DNA from: Streptomyces lincolnensis
GTDB lineage: Bacteria; Actinomycetota; Actinomycetes; Streptomycetales; Streptomycetaceae
Assembly: GCF_001685355.1 (NCBI RefSeq)
Contig: NZ_CP016438.1
Span: 1,612,001 to 1,676,000 of the forward strand
Reading direction: 5' to 3'
Length of the DNA stretch: 64,000 bases
Shown here: in pieces, positions 18,606-27,214 of the stretch
How the letters are laid out: every line of letters starts with the position of its first letter
How positions within the stretch are numbered: the first letter of the stretch is position 1
The notes under the pieces: model-generated
Database searches by the model: none
What the model was told of the DNA's origin: nothing
Seen by the model: the letters and a program-made list of their open reading frames with translations, nothing else
Program-made: the position numbers and the translations under genes

Positions 18606-19564
18606 GAGGTTTCCTCTCGGGTCACAGGGGTGGTGGTACGCAGGACAGCGAAGTCGGGGGCTAGCGGGGTGCACACGAGTCCGGCGGCCGCGGCTTCCTC
18701 GGCCACCGTCGCGATGCCGACACCGGACCAGGGCAGCGGCACGGCGTGTTCGCGGACGACCCTCTCGCCGTCGCGTACGCGGTAGGTGAGGGTCCAGCCG
18801 TCGTCGGCGCCCTCGCTCCACGACTCGTAGTCCAGGTCGCCGACACGGCGGGTCGCCAGCCGCAGCGGGGCCCCGGTCGGGGGCGCCGTGCGGTCGAGGA
18901 CGTCGACGACGGCCGGGGCTCCGGGGGCCAAGCGCTCGCTCAACAGCCGCCACAGCGCGGCGCGTTCGGCGGGGTCGAGGTGGCCGACGACGCCGAGGAC
19001 GACGGCCGCGCACAGCCGCCTCGGCAGGTGTACGTCGTGGAGGGTGCCCGCGGTGACGGTCACGCGGTCGGCGAGTGCGGGGCGGCCGGCGAGCCGGGTG
19101 GCCAGCGCGATGCGCATCCCGGCGGACGGCTCCACCGCCAGCACCCGCACACCGGGTACGGCTTCGGCGGCGGCCTCGGTGGCCAGGCCGGTGCCCGCGC
19201 CCACGTCCAGCAGCGGCCCGTGGGCCGGGTCGACGCCCTCCAGGGCGCGGCGCAGCAGCGGGCCGAGGCGCGCCCAGGCGGGGGCGGCCAGCAGGTCGTA
19301 GAACTCGGCGGCGGCGCCGTAGAGGTCGCCGGCCGTGGCAGGGTCGCCGACCAGGCCAGGCCTGCTCATCGTGGCCGGCTCGGCCACACCAGCCCCGCTG
19401 GACGCACCAGGCCCGCCGGACGCACCGCCCCCACTCGCCGGACCAGCCCCGCCGGACACGCCAAGCCCGCCGGACGTAACCGGCCCACTCGCCGTACCAG
19501 GCTCCTTCGTCGTGGCCGGCCCGCCGGTCGTACCCGACTCGCTCGTCGTCTCAGGCAGGGACAT
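18602..19564 (-). CDS. SAM-dependent class I methyltransferase with repetitive N-terminus
   Basis: 320 residues as called. A SAM-binding motif LLDVGAGTG, then EPSAGM and a VVLGVVGHLD segment, marks a small class I methyltransferase. The first ~65 residues are Gly/Ala/Ser/Pro/Thr-rich and come from imperfect DNA repeats; they are unlikely to be folded. An in-frame ATG at 19369 directly before the conserved domain is an alternative start. Against this, the start at 19564 overlaps the MFS stop by 14 bases, as in a coupled operon. The gene lies between an exporter and the YbtPQ-like pair, so the substrate is probably the metallophore, but nothing in the sequence proves that. Confidence 0.8.
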   Translation of the reverse strand: MSLPETTSESGTTGGPATTKEPGTASGPVTSGGLGVSGGAGPASGGGASGGPGASSGAGVAEPATMSRPGLVGDPATAGDLYGAAAEFYDLLAAPAWARLGPLLRRALEGVDPAHGPLLDVGAGTGLATEAAAEAVPGVRVLAVEPSAGMRIALATRLAGRPALADRVTVTAGTLHDVHLPRRLCAAVVLGVVGHLDPAERAALWRLLSERLAPGAPAVVDVLDRTAPPTGAPLRLATRRVGDLDYESWSEGADDGWTLTYRVRDGERVVREHAVPLPWSGVGIATVAEEAAAAGLVCTPLAPDFAVLRTTTPVTREETS

Positions 19565-21143
19565 CGGCCGGCTCCTTCGCGGTCAGCTGGTCCCGGTCGC
19601 GGATGAGGGTCCAGGAGGCGAGGGCGGCGAGCAGGCTGATCGCGGCCGCCGCCAGGCAGATCGTCGCGAGGCCGCCGGTGAGTGCGGAGCGGGCCGCGTC
19701 CAGGACCGGTTCGCGCGCGGTGGCGGGCAGCGCGCGTTCGAGTTGCCCGAACTGCCCGGCGGCCACGGCGTCGCGGACCTGCTGGCGCATCCCTTCGGGG
19801 ACGTGCAGCGCGGCGAGTCGTGTGTCGTCCAGGTCGCTGTCGATGCGGGTGCTGAACACCGCGCCGAAGGCGGCCACTCCGGCCGCCGTGCCGAGCGGGA
19901 AGAAGGTGTTGGTCATCCCGGACGCCATCCCGGCCCGTTCCGCGGGCACGACCCCGACGGCGATGCCCATCAGCGGCGGGAAGGCGATCGCCCCTCCGAT
20001 GCCGAGGAGCACCAGGCCGGGCAGCATCACCAGCCAGGAGTCGTCGGGGCCGACCCGCGCCATGGTGAGCAGCCCGACCGCGGTGATGCCCGTGCCGAGC
20101 GCCATGACACCGCGCGTCGGCATCACCTTGAGGAACAGCCCGCTGAACGGGGCCACCAGCATGATGAAGGCGGTCATCGCCAGCAGCCGCAGCCCTGTTC
20201 CCAGGGGGCTGTGGCCGAGCATCCCCGACAGCCACAGGATCAGGTACGGCAGGACGCCGAAGCTGACGACCCGGCAGACGAAGCTGAGCACGATCGCGCC
20301 GGTGAACGACGGCACCCGCAGCAGCCGTACGTCGAACATCGCCGCGTCCCGGCGTCGCACCTCCCACGCCACGAACCCCGCGACGAGCAGCACCCCGCCC
20401 ACGAGCGGCAGCAGGGCGGACGCCGAGGTCCAGCCGTCCTCGGGGCCGGTCACCAGACCGTAGTTGAGGCCGAGCAGACCCCCGGCGGCGAACAGCAGCC
20501 CGCCGACATCGAACCGGCCCTGGGGTCGCGGCAGTTCACCGGCGCGGTCCGGGGGTACGCGCAGCAGGGTACCGACGACGATGAGGACGCCGACCGGCAG
20601 GTTGAGGTAGAAGATCCAGCGCCAGTCCAGGCCTTCCACGACGGCGCCGCCGACCAGCGGGCCGAGAGCCGCCGCGACACCGCCCGCCGCGGAGAACATC
20701 CCGATGGCCGACTGGCGGCGCCGGCCCTCGTACGCCCCGGCTATCAGGGCCAGCGCGGTGGACATCACCATCGCCCCGCCCAGGCCCTGGAGGGCGCGGC
20801 AGGCGATCAGCGTGCCGACGCCGGGTGCGAGGCCGCAGCCCGCCGACGCGGCGGTGAAGATCCCGACACCGGTCAGGAACAGGCGGCGCCGACCGTTGCG
20901 GTCGGACAAGGACCCGGCGGGCAGCAGGAGGGCGGCGAAGACCAGCGTGTAGGCGTTCACCACCCACTGGAGGCCGGTCAGTCCGGCGTCGAGGTCGGCG
21001 GCTATCTCGGGCAGGGCGACGTTGACGACGGTGATGTCGAGCGTCATCAGCACGGCGGCCAGTGACGTGGTGGCGAGCAGCCAGCCGCTGCCGGGCGCCG
21101 GGCCGGTCTCGGGCGACGGTTCCTGGCGTACGTCCTGGGTCAT
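19551..21143 (-). CDS. MFS drug/metallophore exporter (DHA2, 14 TM)
   Basis: 530 residues from the ATG at 21143, which has GAGGGG eight bases upstream; the in-frame ATG at 21164 has no ribosome-binding site. The family motif LDITVVNVALPEI lies in helix 1, with SDRNGRRR in the first loop and about 14 hydrophobic segments, as in EmrB/QacA proton-driven exporters. It is the first gene after the TetR regulator and begins the unit MFS, methyltransferase, ABC, ABC. Siderophore clusters often use an MFS pump for export, so secretion of the metallophore is the most likely job. Confidence 0.9.
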   Translation of the reverse strand: MTQDVRQEPSPETGPAPGSGWLLATTSLAAVLMTLDITVVNVALPEIAADLDAGLTGLQWVVNAYTLVFAALLLPAGSLSDRNGRRRLFLTGVGIFTAASAGCGLAPGVGTLIACRALQGLGGAMVMSTALALIAGAYEGRRRQSAIGMFSAAGGVAAALGPLVGGAVVEGLDWRWIFYLNLPVGVLIVVGTLLRVPPDRAGELPRPQGRFDVGGLLFAAGGLLGLNYGLVTGPEDGWTSASALLPLVGGVLLVAGFVAWEVRRRDAAMFDVRLLRVPSFTGAIVLSFVCRVVSFGVLPYLILWLSGMLGHSPLGTGLRLLAMTAFIMLVAPFSGLFLKVMPTRGVMALGTGITAVGLLTMARVGPDDSWLVMLPGLVLLGIGGAIAFPPLMGIAVGVVPAERAGMASGMTNTFFPLGTAAGVAAFGAVFSTRIDSDLDDTRLAALHVPEGMRQQVRDAVAAGQFGQLERALPATAREPVLDAARSALTGGLATICLAAAAISLLAALASWTLIRDRDQLTAKEPADVPA

Positions 21144-21179
21144 GGGCGAACCCCTCGCAGACATGGGTGACAGACGTGG

Positions 21180-21194
21180 GTATACGGCGTATAC
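21180..21194. promoter_or_regulatory. Putative TetR operator GTATACG-G-CGTATAC
   Basis: A perfect 7-bp inverted repeat around one base, 37 bases upstream of the MFS ATG. On the leftward strand a TATACC hexamer inside it could be the -10 element. It is the only strong palindrome between the TetR gene and the exporter operon. Confidence 0.6.
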
Positions 21195-21255
21195 ATGCGG
21201 GCAGACGGCAGCGACCCACCGCGTGTGATCCGTGTGGATCCGTTCGGACTCCGGC

Positions 21256-21921
21256 TCAGTCGGCCAGCAGGCCCCTGAGGAGGGCCTGGAGGCCGGGCAC
21301 GAACGCGTCCCGGGCGGCCGCCTGGCGCGGCGGCCGGGACAGCATCCGGGCCAGCCGGGGATGGTCGTTCATGCGGACTCGGGTCATGAGTTCATGCCGG
21401 GCGGGGAGGCCCTCGGGGCGCAGCGCGGGCAGGTACGACAGGTGGCCGAAGGTGTACCACCACAGCGCCCAGTAGGCGTCGGCCGCCTGCTCGTCGGTGA
21501 GCCCGGCCTCCTCCAGCAGGGCGAGCACATGCTCGACGAACCGCGAGGCGCGTGGCCCGAACAGTTCGCCGGCCTTGAGGACTTCGGTCACCCACGGCTC
21601 GGTCGTCAGATGGTCGTGCAGCGCGCGGAAGGCGAGGACCAGCCGATCCGAGGGCGATCCGTGGCCGTCCGGGAGCTCCAGCTGCTCGGCCACGTCGTCC
21701 AGCATCGCGACCAGCAGCTCGCGTTTGTCGCCCACGTGGCGGTACAACGCCATCGCCGTCACGCCGAGTTCCGCCGCGATCCGGCGCAGGGTGACCGCGG
21801 ACAGCCCCTCGTCGCGGGCCACCCGCCGGCCGGCGGCCACGACGGCCGCCCGGTTCAGCGGGACGCGTCGCTTCCCGGTCCCGGGGGACGTTCCGTCGCT
21901 GTCGGTCGTCGTGCTCGGCAT
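21256..21921 (-). CDS. TetR-family regulator of the exporter operon
   Basis: 221 residues. The N-terminus holds a TetR helix-turn-helix (LRRIAAELGVTAMALYRHVGDKRELL, about 46-71 in outline). The C-terminal half is rich in aromatic residues (YWALWWYTFGHLSYLP), as in TetR_C-type ligand pockets. It is read in the same direction as the MFS gene, 112 bases ahead of it, with a palindrome in the gap. A repressor that releases the exporter operon when it binds the metallophore or a precursor is the simplest reading. The gene begins 37 bases after the stop of the ABC importer and could also be reached by read-through from the Zur-box promoter. Confidence 0.87.
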   Translation of the reverse strand: MPSTTTDSDGTSPGTGKRRVPLNRAAVVAAGRRVARDEGLSAVTLRRIAAELGVTAMALYRHVGDKRELLVAMLDDVAEQLELPDGHGSPSDRLVLAFRALHDHLTTEPWVTEVLKAGELFGPRASRFVEHVLALLEEAGLTDEQAADAYWALWWYTFGHLSYLPALRPEGLPARHELMTRVRMNDHPRLARMLSRPPRQAAARDAFVPGLQALLRGLLAD

Positions 21922-21957
21922 ACCGCCACCCTAGGGGGTGTTCCGAAGGTTCCCCTG

Positions 21958-24456
21958 TCACCTTGTCCCGTCCTCTCCGGCGGCCCGCGCCGGGTGCGGC
22001 AGCGCCGCCACCAGTGCTCGGGTGATGTCGTGTTCGGGCCTGCTCAGCACCCGGGACGCCGGTCCCGTCTCGCGGATGCGGCCGTCGTGCAGTACCGCCA
22101 CCCGGCCGCCGAGCCGGGCGGCGACCGACAGGTCGTGCGTCACCATGACGACGGCGAGTCCCAGCTCCGTGCGCAGGCGGGCGATCAGTTCGGTGACCGC
22201 GGTCGCCACCGACGGATCCAGCGCGCTGGTCACCTCGTCGCAGAGCAGTACCTCGGGGTCCGCGGCCAGTGCGCGCGCCAGGGCCACCCGCTGCCGCTGA
22301 CCGCCCGACAGCGCCCCCGGCAGGCGTCCGCCCAGCTCCGGGTCCAGTCCCACCTGCGCCAACAGGCGTTCCACTTCGGCCGGTTGCCGCTCTGCCGGTA
22401 TGTCGGGGCGGAAGGCGAGCGGGCGGCCGACGATCGCGGCCACGGTGTGGCGGGGGTTGAGCGAGGCGTACGGATCCTGGGGGACGAGCTGCACCCGGCG
22501 ACGCTGTCCGGGATCGCGGTCGCGCACGTGTCGGGCGAGCGCCTCGCCGTGCAGCCGTATCCCGCCGTTCGTAGGGGCGTCGAGACCGGCGAGACAGCGC
22601 AGCAGGGTCGTCTTGCCGCAGCCGGAAGGACCGACCACGGACAGGCAGTCCCCCGGATCGAGGGCGAACGACACACCGTCGAGTACGCGTTCTCCGCGGA
22701 CGAGGGAGAGCTCCGACGCGCGCAGGAGCGCATCGTCGCCCGTCCGCTCCTCGTGGTCTGCCGCCGAGGCGGGGACGACAGGCCGGGCGGCCGCGACCAG
22801 CGCCCGTCCCCGCTCGCTGGCCGGTTCGGCCAACACGGCTTCGGCCGGCCCGAGTTCGACGATCCGCCCGCCGTCCATGACGGCCACCCGGTCGGCCACG
22901 CCGGCGACCTGGCCCAGGTCGTGGGAGACGAGCAGGACCGCCGCGCCCGTCTCGCGCCGCATCCGGGTCAGGTCGGCGAGGAACGCGGCGGAGGTCACGG
23001 TGTCGAGGGCACTGGTCGGTTCGTCGAGCACCAGCAGCCGGGGTTCCACGGACAGGGCCACCGCCAGCGCGACCCGTTGGCGCTGGCCGCCGGAGAGCTG
23101 GTGCGGCCGACGGTGGACGACCTCGTGCGGGCGGTCGAGTCCCGCGAGCAGCAGCGCACGCTCGGCCCGTTCCGCCCACCGCTCCTTCGGTACCCCGCGG
23201 GCCCGCAGCACTTCCCCGATCTGGGCGTCGACGCGAAGGTGGGGCGCCAGTGCGGTGCGCGGGTCCTGGGCGACGTATCCGCACATCGCGGCGCGCACCC
23301 GCCGAAGGCGCCGCTCGTCCAGCCGCAGCAGGCGGTGTCCGTCGAGCCGTACGTCACCGCCCGTCGGTCGCAGCCCTGGTCCGGTGTGCCCCAGGGCGGC
23401 CAGGGCCAGGGTCGTCTTGCCGCTGCCGGACTCCCCGACCACGGCGAGGAGTTCACCGGGTGCGAGGTCGAGGTCCACGTCCTCCAGCACGCGGTGCCCG
23501 TCGTCGCTCTCGACGCTGAGCCCGCGCACCGAGAGCAGGGAACCCGGGGTCCCGGGCGCCTCCGAGTCCACCGTCGTCACCGGCTCCGGCCGCGGCCGGG
23601 CGGCCGGCTGCTGCGGGCCGGGGAAGGCCGCGTCCAGCAGGAGGTTCACCGAGAGCAGCAGGACGAGGAGCAGGGCGGCCGGGACGAGGACCGCGAGGGG
23701 CTGGAGGGTGAGGCCGTCGCGGTTCTCCAGAACCATCAACCCCCAGTCTGCGGCGGGCGGTTGGGCACCGTATCCGAGGAAGGCGGCGGTGGCGACGACC
23801 GTCACCGCCCCGAGGAACCGGACGCCGGCGTCGGCGGCCAGCACGGGCAGCAGGTTGGGCAGCACCTCGCGCCCCAGCACACTCACCGTGCGCTCGCCCC
23901 GGGCGACGGCGACCTCCACATAGTCCTGGGCGAGGATGCGCAGCGTGGCCGCCCGCACCACGCGGACGCTCTCGGGCAGCAGGACGAGCCCCGAGGCGAG
24001 CGCCACGCCCGCCGTGCCGCGCCCGGTGGCCACGACCACCACGCTCAGCAGCAGGAAGGCGGGCAGTCCCAGCAGCACGTCGGCGAGACGCAGGACCAGC
24101 GTGTCGGTCCAGCCCCTGCGCCAGGCGGCGAGCATGCCGAGCAGCGCGCCCAGGACACAGACCGCGCCCGTCACCGCGAGCGAGGTCAGCAGCAGGGACC
24201 GTCCGCCGGACAGCACCCGGCTCACCACGTCGGAGCCCAACCGGTCGGTGCCCAGGGGTGCTTCGGCGCTTCCGGGCGCGTAGGGAATGTCCACGGCGTC
24301 CGTCACGGCGTGCGGGGCGAACAGCGGCCCCAGCAGCGCGACCACGCCGACGAGTATCAGGACGGCCAGCGCGAGCCGGCCGCGTCGGCGCCGCCGTGGT
24401 GACCGGGCGGCCCGGGGAACCGCGGTGGCCGGCGGACGTTCGGAGAGGAGGGTCAT
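21958..24456 (-). CDS. Fused ABC importer: DppC-type permease plus two ATPase domains
   Basis: 832 residues in one chain. I placed the start at the ATG 24456, overlapping the permease stop by four bases; the longer open frame upstream is a shadow of that permease. Residues ~25-275 form a DppC/OppC-like permease. After a Pro-rich linker come ATPase 1 (Walker A GESGSGKTT about 340, LSGGQRQR, LLVLDEPTSALD) and ATPase 2 (GPSGCGKTT about 607, LSGGQRQR, LLCDEVTSALD). In the peptide/nickel family these are normally three proteins. With the separate DppB-type permease and the lipoprotein this makes a complete importer. Walker B of ATPase 2 reads DEV instead of DEP or DEA. Context next to the metallophore genes suggests uptake of the zinc complex. 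Confidence 0.9.
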   Translation of the reverse strand: MTLLSERPPATAVPRAARSPRRRRRGRLALAVLILVGVVALLGPLFAPHAVTDAVDIPYAPGSAEAPLGTDRLGSDVVSRVLSGGRSLLLTSLAVTGAVCVLGALLGMLAAWRRGWTDTLVLRLADVLLGLPAFLLLSVVVVATGRGTAGVALASGLVLLPESVRVVRAATLRILAQDYVEVAVARGERTVSVLGREVLPNLLPVLAADAGVRFLGAVTVVATAAFLGYGAQPPAADWGLMVLENRDGLTLQPLAVLVPAALLLVLLLSVNLLLDAAFPGPQQPAARPRPEPVTTVDSEAPGTPGSLLSVRGLSVESDDGHRVLEDVDLDLAPGELLAVVGESGSGKTTLALAALGHTGPGLRPTGGDVRLDGHRLLRLDERRLRRVRAAMCGYVAQDPRTALAPHLRVDAQIGEVLRARGVPKERWAERAERALLLAGLDRPHEVVHRRPHQLSGGQRQRVALAVALSVEPRLLVLDEPTSALDTVTSAAFLADLTRMRRETGAAVLLVSHDLGQVAGVADRVAVMDGGRIVELGPAEAVLAEPASERGRALVAAARPVVPASAADHEERTGDDALLRASELSLVRGERVLDGVSFALDPGDCLSVVGPSGCGKTTLLRCLAGLDAPTNGGIRLHGEALARHVRDRDPGQRRRVQLVPQDPYASLNPRHTVAAIVGRPLAFRPDIPAERQPAEVERLLAQVGLDPELGGRLPGALSGGQRQRVALARALAADPEVLLCDEVTSALDPSVATAVTELIARLRTELGLAVVMVTHDLSVAARLGGRVAVLHDGRIRETGPASRVLSRPEHDITRALVAALPHPARAAGEDGTR

Positions 24457-25433
24457 CGCGTGTGCCCCCGTACGGGTTCGAGGAGGTGTACGGCGACATC
24501 GCCGGCGAGGTTCGCGGCCACCGCGACGGCCGCGCCGAGCAGCGCCACCGCCTGCACCACCGGGACGTCCCGGCCGGCCGTGGCGTCCACGAGGAGAGCG
24601 GCGAGCCCGGGGAAGCCGAACAGCGACTCCGCGACCAGCGCCCCGCCCAGGAGGTAGGCGACGGAACGGGCGAGCACCGGGACGGCGGGGCCGAGCCCGG
24701 CGGGCAGCACGTACCGTACGGCGACCCGGAGTTCGGGCACGCCGTTCAGCCGTGCCGCGACCACCGCCGGGGACCGGGCGGCCTCGGCGACCCCGGCCCG
24801 TACCAGCCGCAGGTTCTGCGCCAGGCACACGGACACCAGCGTGAGCACCGGCAGGACCAGCACGGACGGTTCGTCCAGCGGTCCCTGTCCGGCGCCCAGC
24901 AGGGACACGGCGGGCAGCCAGCCGAGCCCGGCCGCGAACACCGCCATCAGCAGGGCGCCCGTGACGAACTCCGGGACCGCCGCCAGCCCCAGGGCGGTGC
25001 CGGAGACGATCCGGTCGCCGCGCCGCCCGGCCCGCAGCCCGGCCCACAGACCGAGTCCGACGGCCAGGGGCACCAGGACGGCCAGGGCGGCGAGCCCCAG
25101 GACGAGCGAGTTGCCGAACCGGTCGGCGATCAGCTCGCCCACCGGCCGCCCGTTGGCGTAGCTGGCGCCGAAGTCGCCGCGCACGGCGTGCCCGAGCCAG
25201 TCGAGGTAGCGCAGCGGCGCGGGCCGGTCCAGGCCCAGTTGTGCGCGCAGCGCCTCGACGGCACCGGCCGGCGCCTGGGGTCCGAGCCGGGCGGTGGCCG
25301 CGTCGCCGGGGGCGGCCTCGGTGGCGGCGAACACCAGGACGGTCACGACGAGGAGCACGAGCAGCGCCCCCGCCGTCCGTCTCAGGGCCCACCGCACCAG
25401 GCCGGGCCACGCGGGCATCGGCTTCTGCTTCAT
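24453..25433 (-). CDS. Peptide/nickel-type ABC permease (DppB-like)
   Basis: 326 residues from the ATG at 25433, overlapping the lipoprotein stop by four bases. The first helix is followed by the LGLDRPAPLRYLDWL and GDFGASYANGRPV segments characteristic of DppB/OppB proteins, and five to six hydrophobic helices are visible. The near C-terminal LLGGALVAESLFGFPGLAALLVDA region (about 255-280) is the conserved family block. It should form the membrane channel with the permease part of the fused downstream protein. Confidence 0.92.
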   Translation of the reverse strand: MKQKPMPAWPGLVRWALRRTAGALLVLLVVTVLVFAATEAAPGDAATARLGPQAPAGAVEALRAQLGLDRPAPLRYLDWLGHAVRGDFGASYANGRPVGELIADRFGNSLVLGLAALAVLVPLAVGLGLWAGLRAGRRGDRIVSGTALGLAAVPEFVTGALLMAVFAAGLGWLPAVSLLGAGQGPLDEPSVLVLPVLTLVSVCLAQNLRLVRAGVAEAARSPAVVAARLNGVPELRVAVRYVLPAGLGPAVPVLARSVAYLLGGALVAESLFGFPGLAALLVDATAGRDVPVVQAVALLGAAVAVAANLAGDVAVHLLEPVRGHTR

Positions 25434-26995
25434 GCGAGGAAGGCGTCCCGCAGGCTGGGATAGTCGGCGTAACCGCGCGCCTTCACGCCGTGCGCCTTCG
25501 CGGCCGCGCCGGACACCGTCGGCACCCGCGCGAACAGCGCGTCGCCGCCGTGCTCGTGCAGGTGCTCCTGGACGTCGGCCACCCGCGCCCGCCGCTGGTC
25601 CTCCCGCGTGGCACGGTTCATGGCGGCGATCAGCGGATCGAGGGCCTGCGCCCCCTTGCTGCCGGTCAGCGGGTAGGCGGCCGTGGAGCCGTAGTAGGTG
25701 CGGATCATCAGCGGCAGCGGGTTGGGGTGGTACGCGGAGGTCTGGATCGGCGTGCTGAGGATCGTCTTGAAGTCGCTGTAGTAGTCGGCGGCGGGGACCT
25801 TGTCGAGCGTCGCCCTGATCCCGGCCTTCGCGAGCATCGGCACCATCGCGGTGGCGCTCTCCTCGGTGCCGTAGTCGTAGTCCGAGGTGCGGATGCTCAC
25901 CGTGAGCCCGTCCTGTCCGGCTTCCTTGAGGAGCGCCGCCGCCCGCTCAGGGTCGTACGCGGTCTGCGCGATGCCCGTGTCGAAGTACGGCTGGTGTGCG
26001 CCCACGAGGTCGTTGCCGATCTCGCCCTGACCGAGCGTCACGGTACGGACGAGGGACTCACGGTCGAGGGCGAGCTTCACGGCGCGCACCACGCGGGCGT
26101 CCGTGAACGGCTTCAGCCCGAGGTTCATCGGGAGGTTGAGGTCGACCCACAGGTCCTTGGGCGGCGTCTCGATGCGCAGCGCGCTGTTGCCGCGTTCGGT
26201 GCGTACGGCGGTGAGGGCGAGCCCGCCGGCGTAGTGGAACTGACCCGACTTCAGTCCGCCGAGCCGGGCCGCCGCGTCGGTGACGGAGACGAGCTCCAGC
26301 TCGTCGAGGTAGGGGCCGCCGACTGCGCGGTCCCAGTAGTCCTCCCGTGGCACCAGCACGCTGCTGCGTCCCGCCTGCCACTTCTTGAGCACGTACGGTC
26401 CGCTGCCCGGGGCCTTGGCGAGATTCTTGGTCCCGTCGGGAAAGACGAACATGGAGTGCGCGAGCGCCAGGTCGAAGAAGCCGTCGGCCATGGTGAGCGG
26501 CAGTTCGAGGGTCCGCGCGTCGCGGGCTCGGGCGTTCTTGAGGTCGAGGTGCGCGAGGAACCCGCTCTGCGGGCTGCGCTTCTCGACGAGGGTGCGCAGA
26601 CTGAACAGCGCGTCACGGGCGGTGAGTTGACGCCCGTCGCTGAAGGTCACACCCTTCCTGATCCGCACGGTCCACGTGGTGGCGTCGGAGTCGGGTTCGA
26701 CGGCTTCCGCCAGCCGCCACACCGGTCTGCCGCCGTCCAGTTCGCCGAGGGTGTCCCAGACGACCCGGGCCCGCACGTAGTCGATGCCGACGCCCGCGGC
26801 GAGCGTGGGGTCGGTGGACTCCGTGCTCCCCCCGATGAACGCCGCCCGCAGTTTCCCGCCCTTGCGGGGAGCGACGGACGCCTCGGCCCCGGCGGGCTTC
26901 TCGCCGTCGCCTCCACAGGCCGCCAGCAGCCCGCCGGCGGCGACCGCCGCCGCCCCTCCCGCGACACCGCGCAGCGCGGCACGCCGAGTTATCAC
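25430..26995 (-). CDS. Solute-binding lipoprotein of peptide/nickel ABC importer
   Basis: 521 residues starting at GTG 26995 with GGGGAAGA upstream. The signal peptide has twin arginines (TRRAALRG) and ends in a lipobox LLAAC with the lipidated Cys27, so it may be a Tat-exported lipoprotein. The mature part matches extracellular solute-binding family 5 (WTVRIRKGVTFSDGRQLTA; DARVVRAVKLALDRESL). Members bind oligopeptides, nickel or metallophore complexes. It is the first gene of the importer operon, directly behind a Zur-box promoter, which argues for a zinc-metallophore ligand. In S. coelicolor I recall a binding-protein importer set (SCO7677-7680) beside coelibactin. Confidence 0.9.
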   Translation of the reverse strand: MITRRAALRGVAGGAAAVAAGGLLAACGGDGEKPAGAEASVAPRKGGKLRAAFIGGSTESTDPTLAAGVGIDYVRARVVWDTLGELDGGRPVWRLAEAVEPDSDATTWTVRIRKGVTFSDGRQLTARDALFSLRTLVEKRSPQSGFLAHLDLKNARARDARTLELPLTMADGFFDLALAHSMFVFPDGTKNLAKAPGSGPYVLKKWQAGRSSVLVPREDYWDRAVGGPYLDELELVSVTDAAARLGGLKSGQFHYAGGLALTAVRTERGNSALRIETPPKDLWVDLNLPMNLGLKPFTDARVVRAVKLALDRESLVRTVTLGQGEIGNDLVGAHQPYFDTGIAQTAYDPERAAALLKEAGQDGLTVSIRTSDYDYGTEESATAMVPMLAKAGIRATLDKVPAADYYSDFKTILSTPIQTSAYHPNPLPLMIRTYYGSTAAYPLTGSKGAQALDPLIAAMNRATREDQRRARVADVQEHLHEHGGDALFARVPTVSGAAAKAHGVKARGYADYPSLRDAFLA

Positions 26996-27065
26996 TGGGT
27001 CTTCCCCTCGTATGGCTCATGCACGGACGCCGGGCGGTGGGGCACCCGGGTATACAACGTAGACC

Positions 27066-27094
27066 AGCCTAGACGGCACGACAATCATTTTCAA
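27066..27094 (-). promoter_or_regulatory. Promoter of the ABC importer operon
   Basis: Read on the minus strand: TTGAAA at 27094-27089, a 17-base spacer, and TAGGCT at 27071-27066, a good vegetative sigma (HrdB-type) promoter about 70 bases before the lipoprotein GTG. The -35 element lies inside the Zur box. Confidence 0.75.
27079..27093 (-). promoter_or_regulatory. Zur box TGAAAATGATTGTCG
   Basis: Thirteen of 15 bases match the palindrome TGAAAATGATTTTCA known for the zinc repressor Zur in Streptomyces. It overlaps the -35 region of the importer promoter, so zinc-loaded Zur would block RNA polymerase. It is also a striking A/T island in very GC-rich DNA. Confidence 0.78.
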
Positions 27095-27153
27095 TAAGCC
27101 AGCGCGGACCGCGATCGGTCGCCAACCTGTGACGGCGATCACTTCCAGGAATT

Positions 27154-27171
27154 TACTAGGACGTCCTAGTA
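27154..27171. promoter_or_regulatory. 18-bp perfect palindrome TACTAGGACGTCCTAGTA upstream of icmF
   Basis: An exact inverted repeat 43 bases before the icmF ATG. Its right end overlaps a possible -10 hexamer TAGTAT (27167-27172). The position is that of a repressor operator. The regulator is not recognisable in the window. Confidence 0.7.
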
Positions 27172-27214
27172 TCTCTGGTGCCAGCAGTACCCGCCCTGTC
27201 CGGGAAGGCTCCTC

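Noticed and set aside
16776..18785. 669-residue plus-strand frame across the ABC gene
   Set aside because: Shadow; the minus strand has complete Walker and signature motifs.
21232..24402. 1056-residue plus-strand frame
   Set aside because: Antisense to tetR and the fused ABC gene; His/Gln/Arg-rich shadow without motifs.
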